From Paenibacillus sp. PAMC 26794 (lineage in GTDB: Bacteria > Bacillota > Bacilli > Paenibacillales > Paenibacillaceae): a DNA stretch of 64,000 bases. The notes under the pieces were generated by a model. That model saw nothing but the letters and a program-made list of their open reading frames with translations. It searched no databases and was not told the DNA's origin. This document shows, in pieces, positions 16,488 to 26,475 of this stretch. Both the position numbers and the translations under genes were made by a program. The stretch spans positions 434,001 through 498,000 of the forward strand of contig NZ_ANHX01000011.1 of the NCBI RefSeq assembly GCF_000316035.1. Reading direction: 5' to 3'. The stretch's first letter is position 1; every line of letters starts with the position of its first letter.

Positions 16488-18677
16488 ATGAATACATCCA
16501 AATCCATCTTTTATAATGCACATCATGCACCGATCGGTGCTTTTGCGAGTTTTACACTGGGTTACAAAGGAGCCAAAGGCGGGCTGGGGCTTGAACTCGG
16601 CAAGCCGGCAGACCAGAATATATATATTGGATTACAATCTCGCGATGGCGACAATTATCAGGCGCTTCCTTTTTATGAAGCTTCCGAGGATGAGAGCAGC
16701 CGCTATGATGTAGAGAAGTTAGAGAATGGGGACCCTACGTCGACAACAGCGACCAAAGTTCCACAACCTCTTATTACGGCTTTTCGCGATGAAGATATTA
16801 CCCGTGATTTTACCTCAGGTACAGATACGTGGACTGCTGGAGATCTGACGTTCCGTATCTACTCGCCTGTACGTCCAGTACCTGATCCAACGAATGGGGA
16901 TCGTGAAAAATTAATGGATGCACTCGTGCCTGCCGTATTGGTTGAGATGACGATTGACAATACGGAAGGTCAACAACCCCGCAAAGCATACTTTGGCTAT
17001 CAGGGCAATGATCCGTACTCTGCGATGCGTCTGATTGGGGGACCGGAAGGTGGCTCCATCACAGGTGTGGGACAAGGTCGACTTACAGCGATTATGTCAG
17101 CAGATGACGGACTGTGGCCCGCACGCGGATTTACGCTGGAGAAACTGTTGCAGGAGAAACATCGGGAGAATCTGGCATTTGGACTTGGCTCAACCGCTGC
17201 ACTACTGATGGAGGTTCCGGCTGGAGAGAAACGTACGTATCAATTCGCAGTATGTTTCTATCGCGGGGGCATTGTGACGACCGGAATGGACACAACGTAT
17301 TGGTATACGCGCTACTTCTCCGATATTCAGGCAGCAGGAGAGTATGCACTACAACGCTTCAGTGAGTTGACCGCATCCTGTGGAGAGGTTGAACAGCGCC
17401 TTGGATCGTCTGCTTTGACCAAAGATCAATCATTCATGCTTGCTCATTCCATTCACAGCTATTATGCCAGTACTCAACTGCTGGATGCCGATGGTGAGCC
17501 ACTCTGGGTGGTGAACGAAGGGGAGTATCGGATGATGAACACACTTGATCTGACGGCTGATCAGTTGTACTTCGAGCTTGCCTTGAATCCATGGACGGTG
17601 CGTAATGAGCTGGAGTGGTTTGTGAAACGATACAGTTATACGGATCAGGTTCGTTTCCCCGGGGAAGAGAAGTTATATCCGGGAGGAATTACCTTTACCC
17701 ATGATATTGGTGTTGCGAATGTGTTCTCACGCCCTGGACATTCGGCATATGAGCTGGTTGGCATTGACGACTGTTTCTCACAGATGAGTCACGAGGAGCT
17801 GGTGAACTGGCTCTGCTGCGCGACAGTATACATTGAACAGACACAGGATCAAGCTTTTGTGAAAAACATGTTGCCTGTTATCGAGGATTGCTTCGAAAGC
17901 ATGCTTAATCATGACCATCCCGACACAGAGCAGCGTAACGGTCTGATGGGTCTGGATAGCAGTCGTACCCAAGGTGGAGCGGAGATTACAACTTACGACA
18001 GCCTGGATGTGTCACTTGGTCAGTCTCGCAATAATATCTATCTGGCGGGTAAATGTTGGGCGGTCTATGTTGCATTGGAGAAGCTGTTCGCAACTGAGAA
18101 GTTGGCAGATCTGTCCCATCAAGCAGGGCTTCAAGCAGATCGCTGCGCTGCCAGTATTGCTGCACAATTGACTGATGGCGGCTACATTCCAGCTGTTATT
18201 GCAGAAAATAATGATTCTCGAATCATTCCGGCGATTGAAGGTTTGGTGTTCCCGTACTTTACAGGCTGTGAAGCAGCACTGGATGTCAATGGTCGCTTTG
18301 GCCCTTATCTGAAAGCACTCCAAACTCATCTGAAGACGGTTCTTGTCCCGGGAACATGTCTGTTCGAAGATGGAGGCTGGAAACTGTCCTCAACAAGCAA
18401 TAACTCGTGGCTGAGCAAAATCTATTTGTCCCAGTTTATCGCTAGAGAGCTGCTGGGTGTGGAATGGAATGAGACAGGCAAGGCAGCAGACGCGGCTCAT
18501 GTCAACTGGCTGCTGCATCCGGAGGAATCCTACTGGTGCTGGAGTGACCAGATCCTGTCTGGTGTAGCGGTTGGCAGCAAGTACTACCCGCGTGGTGTAA
18601 CGTCGATCCTATGGCTACTCGAAGGAAAAGGGAATCACCTTGCGCAGATCTATGCCAGCAAGGAGGCGGTACAATGA
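16488..18677 (+). CDS. xynB: Beta-xylosidase, glycoside hydrolase family 52
   Basis: The 729-residue enzyme removes xylose from the non-reducing end of xylooligosaccharides by a retaining mechanism. It matches GH52 through its whole length: [18 protein letters not shown] at the start, AVCFYRGG near 255-261, [13 protein letters not shown] with the nucleophile Glu344, and [12 protein letters not shown] with the acid/base Asp504 (these align with E335 and D495 of Geobacillus XynB2). There is no signal peptide, so it acts in the cytosol on imported oligomers. Its stop overlaps the start of the GH67 gene in ATGA. An upstream cre and a divergent AraC gene predict xylan induction and glucose repression. 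Confidence 0.96.
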   Translation: MNTSKSIFYNAHHAPIGAFASFTLGYKGAKGGLGLELGKPADQNIYIGLQSRDGDNYQALPFYEASEDESSRYDVEKLENGDPTSTTATKVPQPLITAFRDEDITRDFTSGTDTWTAGDLTFRIYSPVRPVPDPTNGDREKLMDALVPAVLVEMTIDNTEGQQPRKAYFGYQGNDPYSAMRLIGGPEGGSITGVGQGRLTAIMSADDGLWPARGFTLEKLLQEKHRENLAFGLGSTAALLMEVPAGEKRTYQFAVCFYRGGIVTTGMDTTYWYTRYFSDIQAAGEYALQRFSELTASCGEVEQRLGSSALTKDQSFMLAHSIHSYYASTQLLDADGEPLWVVNEGEYRMMNTLDLTADQLYFELALNPWTVRNELEWFVKRYSYTDQVRFPGEEKLYPGGITFTHDIGVANVFSRPGHSAYELVGIDDCFSQMSHEELVNWLCCATVYIEQTQDQAFVKNMLPVIEDCFESMLNHDHPDTEQRNGLMGLDSSRTQGGAEITTYDSLDVSLGQSRNNIYLAGKCWAVYVALEKLFATEKLADLSHQAGLQADRCAASIAAQLTDGGYIPAVIAENNDSRIIPAIEGLVFPYFTGCEAALDVNGRFGPYLKALQTHLKTVLVPGTCLFEDGGWKLSSTSNNSWLSKIYLSQFIARELLGVEWNETGKAADAAHVNWLLHPEESYWCWSDQILSGVAVGSKYYPRGVTSILWLLEGKGNHLAQIYASKEAVQ

Positions 18678-20821
18678 GCCAATCCGTCGTTCAAGCTGCC
18701 TTGTCAGGTCCACAGTATGATGCGTGGCTGGGGTATCACTCTAAATTGCCAGGAGCGAATGGACTTGCCCAAAAGACGGCTCCTGCGTGGAGCAAGCTGA
18801 TATTGGTGGAAGAGAACCATGGAGTGATCACAACAGCTCTGACCGAACTTTCACGGGGACTGGGAAGGTTATATGGCGTGAAACCGTCGGTCAGTCATCT
18901 GTCTGATGCTCAGGAAAGTGAACGGAACAATCATGCTTCCACTCCCGCAATACGAATCGGCACTTGGACAGGGAGCGATTCCGTGGCTGGGTCGTTCAGT
19001 GAGACAGAGCGTTCAACTGTTCAAGGAGAAGGCTATGTCATTCGTGAGAACGAGACCGAGGGTGTACTGGTCATTGGATCAGAGACCCCCCAAGGTGTGC
19101 TGTATGGTGCATTCCATCTGCTTCGAGAGCTGACAATGGATCAAGGAAGTGCACATGAGGCGGATGACGCTGTGAATAAGTGGAGCTTCATTACAGAGCA
19201 GCCAACCAATGCGCTACGGATGATTAATCAGTGGGATAACGTGGACGGCAGCATTGAGCGTGGGTACGCAGGAGAATCCATTTTCTATGATAACGGGGAA
19301 TTCACGCTGGACTTGGGACGCATCCGGGATTACGCACGTTTGCTCGCTTCCACGGGAATCAATGCTATATCGATCAACAACGTCAATGTACACCGCCGTG
19401 AGAGCCTGTTTCTGACGGAACGTTATCTTAGTGATGTGGCGAAGGTTGCCGCTGAATTCAGAGCGTATGGCATTCGATTGTTCCTGAGCGCCAACTACGC
19501 GAGTCCAATTGAGATTGGTGGATTGCGTACGGCTGATCCGCTGGATGCGCAGGTACGGGAATGGTGGAACATTCAAACGGCCAAGGTGTACGCAGCGATT
19601 CCGGATTTTGGCGGTTACCTGATCAAGGCAGACTCCGAGAATCGTCCGGGACCGTTCACGTATAACCGTGATCATGCCGATGGTGCGAACATGCTGGCTG
19701 AAGCCCTTCGGCCATTCGGTGGATTGGTCATCTGGCGTTGCTTTGTCTATAACTGCAAGCAGGACTGGCGGGATCGTTCCACAGACCGTGCGCGGGCAGC
19801 CTATGACCACTTTACGCCGCTGGACGGGCGTTTTGCCGAAAATGTCATTTTGCAGATCAAAAACGGGCCGATGGACTTTCAGGTGAGGGAGGCGGTATCC
19901 CCGCTGTTTGGCGCCATGGAACATACGAATCAGGTGATTGAATTTCAGATTACACAGGAGTATACCGGGCAACAACGTCATCTCTGTTATCTGGTTCCCC
20001 AGTGGAAAGAAGTATTGTACTTTGACACATACGCCAAAGGCGAAGGTTCAGAGATCAAGCGAATTGCGGACGGTTCTCTGTATAAACGACCATACAGTGG
20101 CTTCGCCGCAGTATCCAATATTGGTGCAGATGCCTGTTGGACAGGACATCCACTCGCGCAGGCGAATCTATATGGATACGGAAGACTTGTGTGGAATCCC
20201 GAGCTGACCGCGGAAGAGATTGCCGATGAGTGGGTGAGACTCACATTTGGACATGAAGACGAAGTTGTACGTCAGGTTACGGGCATGCTTTTGACTTCAC
20301 TAGATATCTATGAGAATTATACGGCACCTCTCGGTGTGGGTTGGATGGTTAATCCGGAACATCATTACGGGCCGAATGTAGATGGATATGAGTATTCCAA
20401 ATGGGGAACGTATCACTTTGCCGATTGTCATGGCATTGGTGTAGATCGAACCGTGAACAGCGGTACAGGATACACTTCACAGTATCACCCTGAGAATGCT
20501 GATCGCTATGAGTCCGTAGACACCTGTCCGGATGAGCTGATCTTATTTTTCCATCACGTGCCATACACCCATGTTCTGCATTCGGGTAAAACGGTCATTC
20601 AGCATATTTATGATACACACTTTGAAGGTGTTGCGCAGGCGGAGGCGTTAGCCGAGACATGGAGAGGGCTGGAGGGCAAAATCGACCCGGTCATTTTCAG
20701 AAAAGTTGCTTCATTACAGGACAACCAGGCCGAACATGCGAAGGAATGGCGGGACATGATCAATACGTACTTCTATCGCAAGAGCGGCATTGCGGATGAA
20801 CAAGGTCGAACTATCTATTGA
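18674..20821 (+). CDS. aguA: Alpha-glucuronidase, glycoside hydrolase family 67
   Basis: The start is the ATG at 18674, overlapping the xylosidase stop and preceded by AAGGAGGCGG; the longer frame is not used. The 715-residue enzyme removes 4-O-methylglucuronic acid from aldouronic acids, the last block to full digestion of glucuronoxylan. Catalytic positions of GH67 are conserved at a constant offset from Geobacillus AguA: Glu322 in [10 protein letters not shown], Asp401 in [10 protein letters not shown], and Glu423/Glu429 in [10 protein letters not shown]. No signal peptide is present, so it works inside the cell. The glucuronate it frees can enter the UxuB-UxuA route encoded 6 kb upstream. 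Confidence 0.96.
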   Translation: MSQSVVQAALSGPQYDAWLGYHSKLPGANGLAQKTAPAWSKLILVEENHGVITTALTELSRGLGRLYGVKPSVSHLSDAQESERNNHASTPAIRIGTWTGSDSVAGSFSETERSTVQGEGYVIRENETEGVLVIGSETPQGVLYGAFHLLRELTMDQGSAHEADDAVNKWSFITEQPTNALRMINQWDNVDGSIERGYAGESIFYDNGEFTLDLGRIRDYARLLASTGINAISINNVNVHRRESLFLTERYLSDVAKVAAEFRAYGIRLFLSANYASPIEIGGLRTADPLDAQVREWWNIQTAKVYAAIPDFGGYLIKADSENRPGPFTYNRDHADGANMLAEALRPFGGLVIWRCFVYNCKQDWRDRSTDRARAAYDHFTPLDGRFAENVILQIKNGPMDFQVREAVSPLFGAMEHTNQVIEFQITQEYTGQQRHLCYLVPQWKEVLYFDTYAKGEGSEIKRIADGSLYKRPYSGFAAVSNIGADACWTGHPLAQANLYGYGRLVWNPELTAEEIADEWVRLTFGHEDEVVRQVTGMLLTSLDIYENYTAPLGVGWMVNPEHHYGPNVDGYEYSKWGTYHFADCHGIGVDRTVNSGTGYTSQYHPENADRYESVDTCPDELILFFHHVPYTHVLHSGKTVIQHIYDTHFEGVAQAEALAETWRGLEGKIDPVIFRKVASLQDNQAEHAKEWRDMINTYFYRKSGIADEQGRTIY

Positions 20822-20901
20822 TTGGTGAGGTGAAGAAAGAAGATCCTTGTTTTCTTTGATGTAGAATAGACAGCATGGACATACATGAGGAGGAGAACCG
20901 T

Positions 20902-21969
20902 ATGGGACAACATCAACTGCCCGAGACCATGAAGGCCGCTGTCATGACAGAGCCAGGACACATCATTATTGAGGAACAACCCGTCCCGCAACCGGCAGCG
21001 GATGAGGTGTTAATCCAGGTAATGGCTGTCGGGGTGTGTGGCTCGGATGTGCATTATTTTGAACATGGACGCATTGGCAGATTTGTGGTGGAGAAACCGA
21101 TCATTCTGGGTCATGAGTGTGCGGGGATCATTGCTGCTGTTGGCTCGAACGTATCACGTCTAAAAACAGGGGATCGGGTTGCTATTGAGCCTGGGGTGAC
21201 TTGCGGACGCTGCACGGCATGTAAGGAAGGTCGTTATAACCTGTGTCCGGATGTACAATTTCTGGCGACCCCTCCGGTGGATGGGGCATTTGTACAATAC
21301 ATGGTGATGCGTGAAGATATGGTATTCCCGATCCCGGATCATCTGTCTTATGAGGAAGCAGCTATGAACGAGCCATTCTCTGTTGGTATTCACGCTGCAC
21401 GCCGCAGCAAACTGGCTCCGGGTACAACCCTGGCGATTATGGGCATGGGTCCCGTTGGACTCATGGCCGTGGCTGCTGCCAAATCTTTCGGTGTAGAGAA
21501 GATCATTGTAACGGATCTGGAGGAGGTTAGGTTGGAAGCAGCCCGCCGCATGGGGGCTACTCATACCATTAATGTGCGGAATGAAGATGCGCTGGCTGTG
21601 ATTCGTGAGTTAACAGGTGGCGTGGGTGTTGATACCGCATGGGAAACAGCAGGGAATCCAAAGGCGCTACAATCTGCTCTGTATTCACTTCGACGTGGAG
21701 GCAAACTTGCGATTGTGGGCCTGCCTGCACAGGACGAGATCGCACTCAATGTTCCCTTTATCGCAGACAATGAAGTTGATATCTATGGCATATTCCGTTA
21801 TGCCAATACGTATCCGGCAGGAATTGAGTTCTTGAGCTCCGGCCAGCATGACGTGATGTCCCTGATTACAGATCGTTATTCACTCGAAGGGACACAGCAG
21901 GCGATGGAGCGCGCATTACACAATAAAAGCGGCAGTCTGAAGGTCATGGTATATCCGAACGGCATATAA
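20902..21969 (+). CDS. Zinc-dependent polyol dehydrogenase (xylitol/sorbitol type)
   Basis: From the ATG at 20902, which has AGGAGGAG six bases upstream, the product is 355 residues. It is a medium-chain dehydrogenase. Catalytic zinc ligands are Cys in VGVCGSDVHYF and His-Glu in GHECAG. The structural zinc site is the four-Cys segment CGRCTACKEGRYNLC. The NAD loop is GMGPVGL near 180, with Asp in VTDLE selecting NAD over NADP. Closest known types are xylitol and sorbitol dehydrogenases, acting on pentitols. It lies 80 nt after the alpha-glucuronidase in the same direction and shares its terminator, which fits a role in xylose-polyol metabolism. The exact substrate is not certain. Confidence 0.85.
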   Translation: MGQHQLPETMKAAVMTEPGHIIIEEQPVPQPAADEVLIQVMAVGVCGSDVHYFEHGRIGRFVVEKPIILGHECAGIIAAVGSNVSRLKTGDRVAIEPGVTCGRCTACKEGRYNLCPDVQFLATPPVDGAFVQYMVMREDMVFPIPDHLSYEEAAMNEPFSVGIHAARRSKLAPGTTLAIMGMGPVGLMAVAAAKSFGVEKIIVTDLEEVRLEAARRMGATHTINVRNEDALAVIRELTGGVGVDTAWETAGNPKALQSALYSLRRGGKLAIVGLPAQDEIALNVPFIADNEVDIYGIFRYANTYPAGIEFLSSGQHDVMSLITDRYSLEGTQQAMERALHNKSGSLKVMVYPNGI

Positions 21970-21970
21970 G

Positions 21971-22020
21971 AACAACCTGGAAGAGTCCTGCGGTTCAGGA
22001 CTCTTCCAGGTTGTTTTTTT
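21971..22020 (+). terminator. Strong terminator of the xylan operon
   Basis: AACAACCTGGAAGAGTCCTG pairs almost perfectly with its complement and is followed by eight T. Confidence 0.95.
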
Positions 22021-22136
22021 CACAAAAAAGTATGGGTCAAGCTCCCATAACATGGTATAATTCATGAAGATTTTAATATATAAATGGATACACACCATAT
22101 TGGTGAATAAGTACTTAGCGAAAGGAACTGAAGGTT

Positions 22137-22403
22137 GTGAGAGTACATGAATTTATGATACACGCTGATTTTCATCGGGATGATCTGATGTCGGTATCTT
22201 CTCAAGCGTCGCGTTTTTCCTCGGATATTATTTTGTCGTATATGGAATCTGAGCATGAGCATCGTGTAGATGTCAAAAGCCTGCTTGGAATGGCGTTACT
22301 TCCCATTCGATATGGTAGTGTTGTCAGATTACAGACAAGAGGCAGGGATGAACTTGAGGCTTTGGAGTACATGTTGAATGTACTGGAGAAAGGGACGGCG
22401 TGA
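22137..22403 (+). CDS. HPr-like protein with altered active site
   Basis: The 88-residue product has the HPr fold pattern: a first strand, a His-containing turn, and a second conserved segment with the regulatory Ser. His13 is in ADFHRDDLM, at the place of His15 of HPr, but the usual HARPA is replaced by HRDDL. VDVKSLLGM (Ser48) corresponds to the Ser46 site phosphorylated by HPr kinase. Crh, by contrast, loses the His. This protein is likely a regulatory HPr paralog and not a normal PTS carrier. The GTG start at 22137 has AAAGGA somewhat far upstream. It appears to be a single-gene unit. Confidence 0.65.
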   Translation: MRVHEFMIHADFHRDDLMSVSSQASRFSSDIILSYMESEHEHRVDVKSLLGMALLPIRYGSVVRLQTRGRDELEALEYMLNVLEKGTA

Positions 22404-22547
22404 CACCTGATTAGGTGCAAAATCACAGATATCATAATTTTTTTAGCTATTCCTCAAATCCTGCTGGTACTTTGTCCAAAATAAGAGTATAATAAATTTT
22501 AGTTTGATTCTAAAGAAGTACCCATATTAAAGGAGTGTAAATAGATT

Positions 22548-22799
22548 ATGCCAAAAGCTGACATCCATCCAAAGACACAACTCGTAATTTTTTACGATGC
22601 AAGTGCTGATTTCAAATTCCTGAGTTCTTCCACGAAGTTCTCTAACGAAACTATGGAATGGGAAGACGGTAACTCTTACCCAGTAATCCGTGTGGACACT
22701 AGTTCCGCATCCCACCCGTTCTTCACTGGTAAACAAAGAAACGTGGATATCGGTGGCCGTGTTGATAAATTTAACCGTAAATACAACATCAACAAATAA
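22548..22799 (+). CDS. rpmE2: 50S ribosomal protein L31, type B
   Basis: The 83-residue product is the long form of L31, lacking the zinc-binding Cys pairs of the C+ type. Typical segments are IHP at the start, [11 protein letters not shown] near 20-30, [19 protein letters not shown] near 44-62 and a terminal VDKFNRKYN. In Bacillus the Cys-free paralog replaces the zinc-containing one during zinc shortage; however, no Zur box is visible in this leader, so it may be the constitutive copy here. AAAGGAG precedes the ATG, and a good terminator follows. Confidence 0.95.
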   Translation: MPKADIHPKTQLVIFYDASADFKFLSSSTKFSNETMEWEDGNSYPVIRVDTSSASHPFFTGKQRNVDIGGRVDKFNRKYNINK

Positions 22800-22819
22800 G
22801 TTTGTCCATACATTACAAG

Positions 22820-22852
22820 GAAACCTCGGGATTTGTCCTGAGGTTTTTTTGT
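22820..22852 (+). terminator. Terminator after rpmE2
   Basis: AAACCTC-GG pairs with CC-GAGGTTT, followed by a run of seven T. Confidence 0.88.
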
Positions 22853-22951
22853 GTACATTAAAAAAATTAATTCAACCAATTATTGCGCTTACAACACTTT
22901 CGGATGTACACTAGGAAACAGAGTACGAACATATTGGAGGAGGAAATAGAG

Positions 22952-23257
22952 ATGAGCAGCATCACACATATGGTAACGTTTACACTTTACGCGGGTAAAG
23001 ATACACCGGAGGCCGAAGCCTTTTTGAAGGAAAGTTCGGATGCACTGGCTGTCATTCCTGGTGTAGAGCAGTTTCAGGTTCTGAGACAGGTAAGTGAGAA
23101 GAATGAGTTTGACTACAGTTTCTCGATGGTATTTGCAGATCAGGCTGCGTATGATGCATACAACAATCACCCGGTTCACCGCCAATATGTAGAAGAGCGT
23201 TGGGAAAAGGAAGTCAGTCGCTTCCAGGAAATTGATCTACTTCAACAACATAATTAA
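22952..23257 (+). CDS. Dabb (stress-responsive alpha/beta-barrel) family protein
   Basis: The ATG at 22952, with GGAGGAGG upstream, gives 101 residues. The sequence has the pattern of dimeric alpha-beta barrel (Dabb) proteins: HMVTFTL first strand, a helix with a Gly-Val turn (IPGVEQFQVL), the DYSFSMVFADQAAYDAYNNHPVH strand-helix-motif by position 55-77 and the final FQEID strand. Such proteins bind small hydrophobic or acidic ligands; a function is not known for most. It lies in the same direction as the following SDR gene, about 150 nt away. Confidence 0.82.
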   Translation: MSSITHMVTFTLYAGKDTPEAEAFLKESSDALAVIPGVEQFQVLRQVSEKNEFDYSFSMVFADQAAYDAYNNHPVHRQYVEERWEKEVSRFQEIDLLQQHN

Positions 23258-23290
23258 TATTCTCCACATATAGGAAAAAAGTTGAACTAC

Positions 23291-23319
23291 CATATACAGC
23301 ATTAAACAATGCTGTATAT
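23291..23319 (+). other. Perfect 12-bp stem-loop between the Dabb and SDR genes
   Basis: ATATACAGCATT, AAAC, AATGCTGTATAT. There is no T-run afterwards, so it could be an operator or a weak terminator. Confidence 0.5.
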
Positions 23320-23407
23320 CTCTCTGAATAAAGCGTAATTAATGAACAAAATAACATATTTTCGAAATCGTTCTCGAACAAATGAATTCAAGGAGGTTTT
23401 CGCTGTT

Positions 23408-24169
23408 ATGCAATTGGATCTCTCAGGAAAAACGGCTCTGGTTACAGGCGCAACCGGACAACTGGGGAGAGTAATCGCCCGCACGTTGGCAGCCTGTGGC
23501 GCCAATCTGGCTCTACATTATATAAATAATGATACCAAGGCTCGGGAGCTTCAGGGTGAGATTGAAGCACTCGGTCGTAAGGCTGTAATTGTACAGGGAG
23601 ATATTACAAAGCAGGATACGGCATTTCGGATGCGTGATGAAATTCAGTCTGTCCTCGGCGGAGTGGATATCGTTGTTGCCAATGCGGTCGTTCAATATGA
23701 ATGGACAACGGTGTTGGAACAGTCTCCTGAAGATTACTTGAGCCAGTTCGAATCCTGTGTCATGCAGAGTGTGTATCTTGCCAAAGCTTTCATTCCACAT
23801 ATGCAAGATATCAAAGCCGGTCGATTCATTGGCATCAATACGGAATGTGCGATGCAAAACTTCGCTCACCAATCGGCCTACACCGCTGGTAAGCGTGGCA
23901 TGGATGGCGTATATCGCGTGCTTGCCAAGGAGGTTGGCGAGTATCAGATTACCGTAAACCAGGTTGCCCCTGGATGGACGATAAGCGAACGTGATCGGTC
24001 CAGTGAGCCTGGACATGATGAGGCATACACTCGTACCGTGCCGCTGAAGCGCAGGGGTGAAGATCAGGAAATCGCCAATGCAGTAGCTTTTCTCGCTTCG
24101 GATCTGTCCTCATTTATCACGGGTGCCTATATCCCGGTAAGTGGTGGCAATGTGATGCCTGCCATCTAG
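23408..24169 (+). CDS. Short-chain dehydrogenase/reductase with divergent catalytic Ser
   Basis: The ATG at 23408, after AAGGAGG, gives a 253-residue SDR. The cofactor loop is TGATGQLGRVIA (near 13-24), the active-site Tyr-Lys pair is in SAYTAGKRG, and the substrate-side ending VSGGNVMPA is normal. The usual NNAG motif reads VANAV and the catalytic Ser, 13 residues before Tyr, is Thr (NTECAM). Both changes are uncommon and may alter activity or cofactor geometry. It is likely a soluble NAD(P)-dependent enzyme of unknown substrate. It lies near the Dabb gene and has its own terminator. Confidence 0.75.
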   Translation: MQLDLSGKTALVTGATGQLGRVIARTLAACGANLALHYINNDTKARELQGEIEALGRKAVIVQGDITKQDTAFRMRDEIQSVLGGVDIVVANAVVQYEWTTVLEQSPEDYLSQFESCVMQSVYLAKAFIPHMQDIKAGRFIGINTECAMQNFAHQSAYTAGKRGMDGVYRVLAKEVGEYQITVNQVAPGWTISERDRSSEPGHDEAYTRTVPLKRRGEDQEIANAVAFLASDLSSFITGAYIPVSGGNVMPAI

Positions 24170-24225
24170 TGCATGCTTTGGATTCGGGAATTTACATGAA
24201 ATAACAATAAAACTAGCTTAACCGT

Positions 24226-24258
24226 AATCCGTTTGCCATTCGACAAGCGGATTTTTTG
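24226..24258 (+). terminator. Terminator after the SDR gene
   Basis: AATCCGTTTG pairs with CAAGCGGATT (one G-U) and is followed by TTTTTT. Confidence 0.82.
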
Positions 24259-24425
24259 GCATTTTTCTAACGCTGGAATAAGGGTTTAAGGGGCAGATTT
24301 TTGTTGCATATATCCAGAAATACATATGATTTGGTTCGGGTTTCAGCAGATTGGGGTATAAGAATAGGTATATTAACAGAGTGGAAACATAATCAAAATG
24401 AGCAATTAAAGGAGACCCATCTATC

Positions 24426-26153
24426 ATGAAAAAAACAGTAGCGGATGTTCTGGTTGAATCCTTATTAAACGCTGGCATCAAACGCATATATGGCATTGTT
24501 GGAGACTCCTTGAATGCGGTACTCGACTCCATCCGTCGTTCTGGGAAGATCGAGTGGATTCATGTACGACATGAAGAAGTGGCTGCATTTGCTGCTGGGG
24601 CGGACGCTGAGGTCAGTGGAAGTATCGCTGTCTGCGCAGGTAGCAGTGGTCCTGGTAATATGCATCTGATTAATGGTCTGTACGACTGTCACCGCAATCG
24701 TGTTCCTGTACTCGCTATCGCTGCACATATCCCAAGTGACGAGATTGGCAGCGAATATTTTCAGGCGACACATCCGGAGTATCTGTTCCAGGAATGTAGC
24801 GACTATTGTGAAGTCATTACAACAGCAAAACAGATGCCGCGTTCTCTGACGATGGCCATTCAGACAGCAGTCGCACGTTCAGGTGTGTCCGTCGTTGTAT
24901 TGCCGGGGGATGTAGCTGGACTGGAAGCGGCGGATCTGCCTGTGCCTGAGCATGTGTATCATGCGACCAATCCAGTGGTACATCCTTCTGAGCCGGAACT
25001 CGTGAAACTGGCGGAATATCTAAATCAAGGCAAAAATATCACGTTGTTGTGTGGTGCAGGCTGCGCGGGCGCTCGGGAGCCCCTTATGCAGCTCTGTGAT
25101 CGGTTGAAATCCCCGATGGTTATCGCACTACGAGGCAAGGAATATTTGGAGTATGACAACCCCTATTCCGTGGGTCTTACGGGTCTAATCGGGTATTCAT
25201 CCGGTTATCATGCCATGATGGACTGTGATGTACTATTGATGCTGGGAACGGATTTCCCATATCGTCAATTCTATCCCGAAGATGCCACTGTCCTTCAGGT
25301 CGACATTCAATCTTCCCATCTGGGTCGGCGCACGAAGCTGGATTACGGCGTATGTGGAGATGTGAAAGCAACCATTGAAACTTTGCTTCCTTATCTAACA
25401 GAAGAACACAGTGACAAACATCTGCGTAAAAGTGTGGATCGTTATGTGAAAGTACGCAAAGATCTGGACGAGCTGGCCGTTGGAAAACCGGGTAAAAAGC
25501 CCATCCATCCGCAATACCTGACCAAGGTCATTAGTGATGCCGCAGCTGAAAATGCCATCTTCACCTGTGATGTCGGAACTCCGACAGTATGGGCGGCCCG
25601 TTATATCGAGATGTCTCGTAATCGCAGGCTGCTCGGTTCATTCAGTCATGGTACGATGGCAAATGCTTTGCCACAGGCAATTGGCGCTCAGGTCGCCGAT
25701 CCGGGCAGACAAGTCATCTCTTTGTCGGGTGATGGTGGTATTACGATGTTGATGGGTGATCTGTTGACATTGAAACAGCATAATCTGCCGATTAAAGTTG
25801 TGGTGTTTAATAATGGAGCACTCGGTTTTGTTGAGCTGGAGATGAAGGCTGCAGGGTTCCTTGAATCGGGAACAGAGCTTGTAAATCCCAACTTTGCGAT
25901 GGTTGCTCAGGCCATGGGTATGGAAGGTATTCGGGTTGAGGATCCGGGTGAACTCGAAGGAGCTGTGCAGCGTGCGCTTCAGCATGATGGTCCTGTGCTG
26001 ATTGACGTGGTGGTGAATCGTCAGGAATTGTCCTTACCTCCGAAGATTGATATCAAACAGGCGGAAGGATTCACCTTATGGATGATGAAAGCCGTGCTGA
26101 ACGGACGCGGTGACGAAATTATTGAATTGGCAAAAACTAATTTGCTGCGTTAA
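24426..26153 (+). CDS. poxB: Pyruvate oxidase / ThDP-dependent enzyme (PoxB-like)
   Basis: The 575-residue protein has the three domains of the acetolactate-synthase/pyruvate-oxidase family: a PYR domain with catalytic Glu in VRHEEVAAFAAGA (near residue 50), a central FAD-type domain (190-330, LCGAGCAGA), and a ThDP-binding domain with the motif GDGGITMLMGDLLTLKQHNLPIKVVVFNN by position 437-465. It resembles quinone-dependent pyruvate dehydrogenase (pyruvate to acetate and CO2, electrons to the quinone pool), as in B. subtilis YdaP. The C-terminal membrane-binding helix is short. It is probably expressed alone, since a terminator lies downstream and its leader is 250 nt. Confidence 0.85.
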   Translation: MKKTVADVLVESLLNAGIKRIYGIVGDSLNAVLDSIRRSGKIEWIHVRHEEVAAFAAGADAEVSGSIAVCAGSSGPGNMHLINGLYDCHRNRVPVLAIAAHIPSDEIGSEYFQATHPEYLFQECSDYCEVITTAKQMPRSLTMAIQTAVARSGVSVVVLPGDVAGLEAADLPVPEHVYHATNPVVHPSEPELVKLAEYLNQGKNITLLCGAGCAGAREPLMQLCDRLKSPMVIALRGKEYLEYDNPYSVGLTGLIGYSSGYHAMMDCDVLLMLGTDFPYRQFYPEDATVLQVDIQSSHLGRRTKLDYGVCGDVKATIETLLPYLTEEHSDKHLRKSVDRYVKVRKDLDELAVGKPGKKPIHPQYLTKVISDAAAENAIFTCDVGTPTVWAARYIEMSRNRRLLGSFSHGTMANALPQAIGAQVADPGRQVISLSGDGGITMLMGDLLTLKQHNLPIKVVVFNNGALGFVELEMKAAGFLESGTELVNPNFAMVAQAMGMEGIRVEDPGELEGAVQRALQHDGPVLIDVVVNRQELSLPPKIDIKQAEGFTLWMMKAVLNGRGDEIIELAKTNLLR

Positions 26154-26225
26154 AGTGTTTCGATAAGCGCATATGCACCGTTTGAAGTTGTAGAGATACC
26201 GACTTTAAAAGTATTGTCATGTAAA

Positions 26226-26266
26226 AGAGGAGCACGCAACAAGACATTATTGTTGCGTGCTTCTTG
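26226..26266 (+). terminator. Terminator in the poxB-SDR gap
   Basis: AGCACGCAACA pairs with TGTTGCGTGCT and the stem is extended by flanking GA/TT pairs; a short T-run follows. Nothing else is visible in this 322-nt stretch except the following gene's leader. Confidence 0.7.
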
Positions 26267-26475
26267 AATAAGAATGCTGAATATGTGACATGTAATATAG
26301 TATGAATACATATTATATGATTTGTTTTTATGTCGGAATTCTATTAGAATAGGTAAAGTCAGGAAGGTTTTATGACATTTTTGACCTACATATTGCATCA
26401 TTGCATGTACGTACGTTTCATATCGTATTCATCGATCCAATCACAAGATGACACACACACATGGAGGAGATCAAC

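Noticed and set aside
22404..22547. Possible Zur control of the Cys-free L31 gene
   Set aside because: I looked for a TCGTAAT-type dyad in the leader and found none.
23342..23407. Upstream extension of the SDR gene
   Set aside because: The ribosome site AAGGAGG lies after it and points to ATG 23408.
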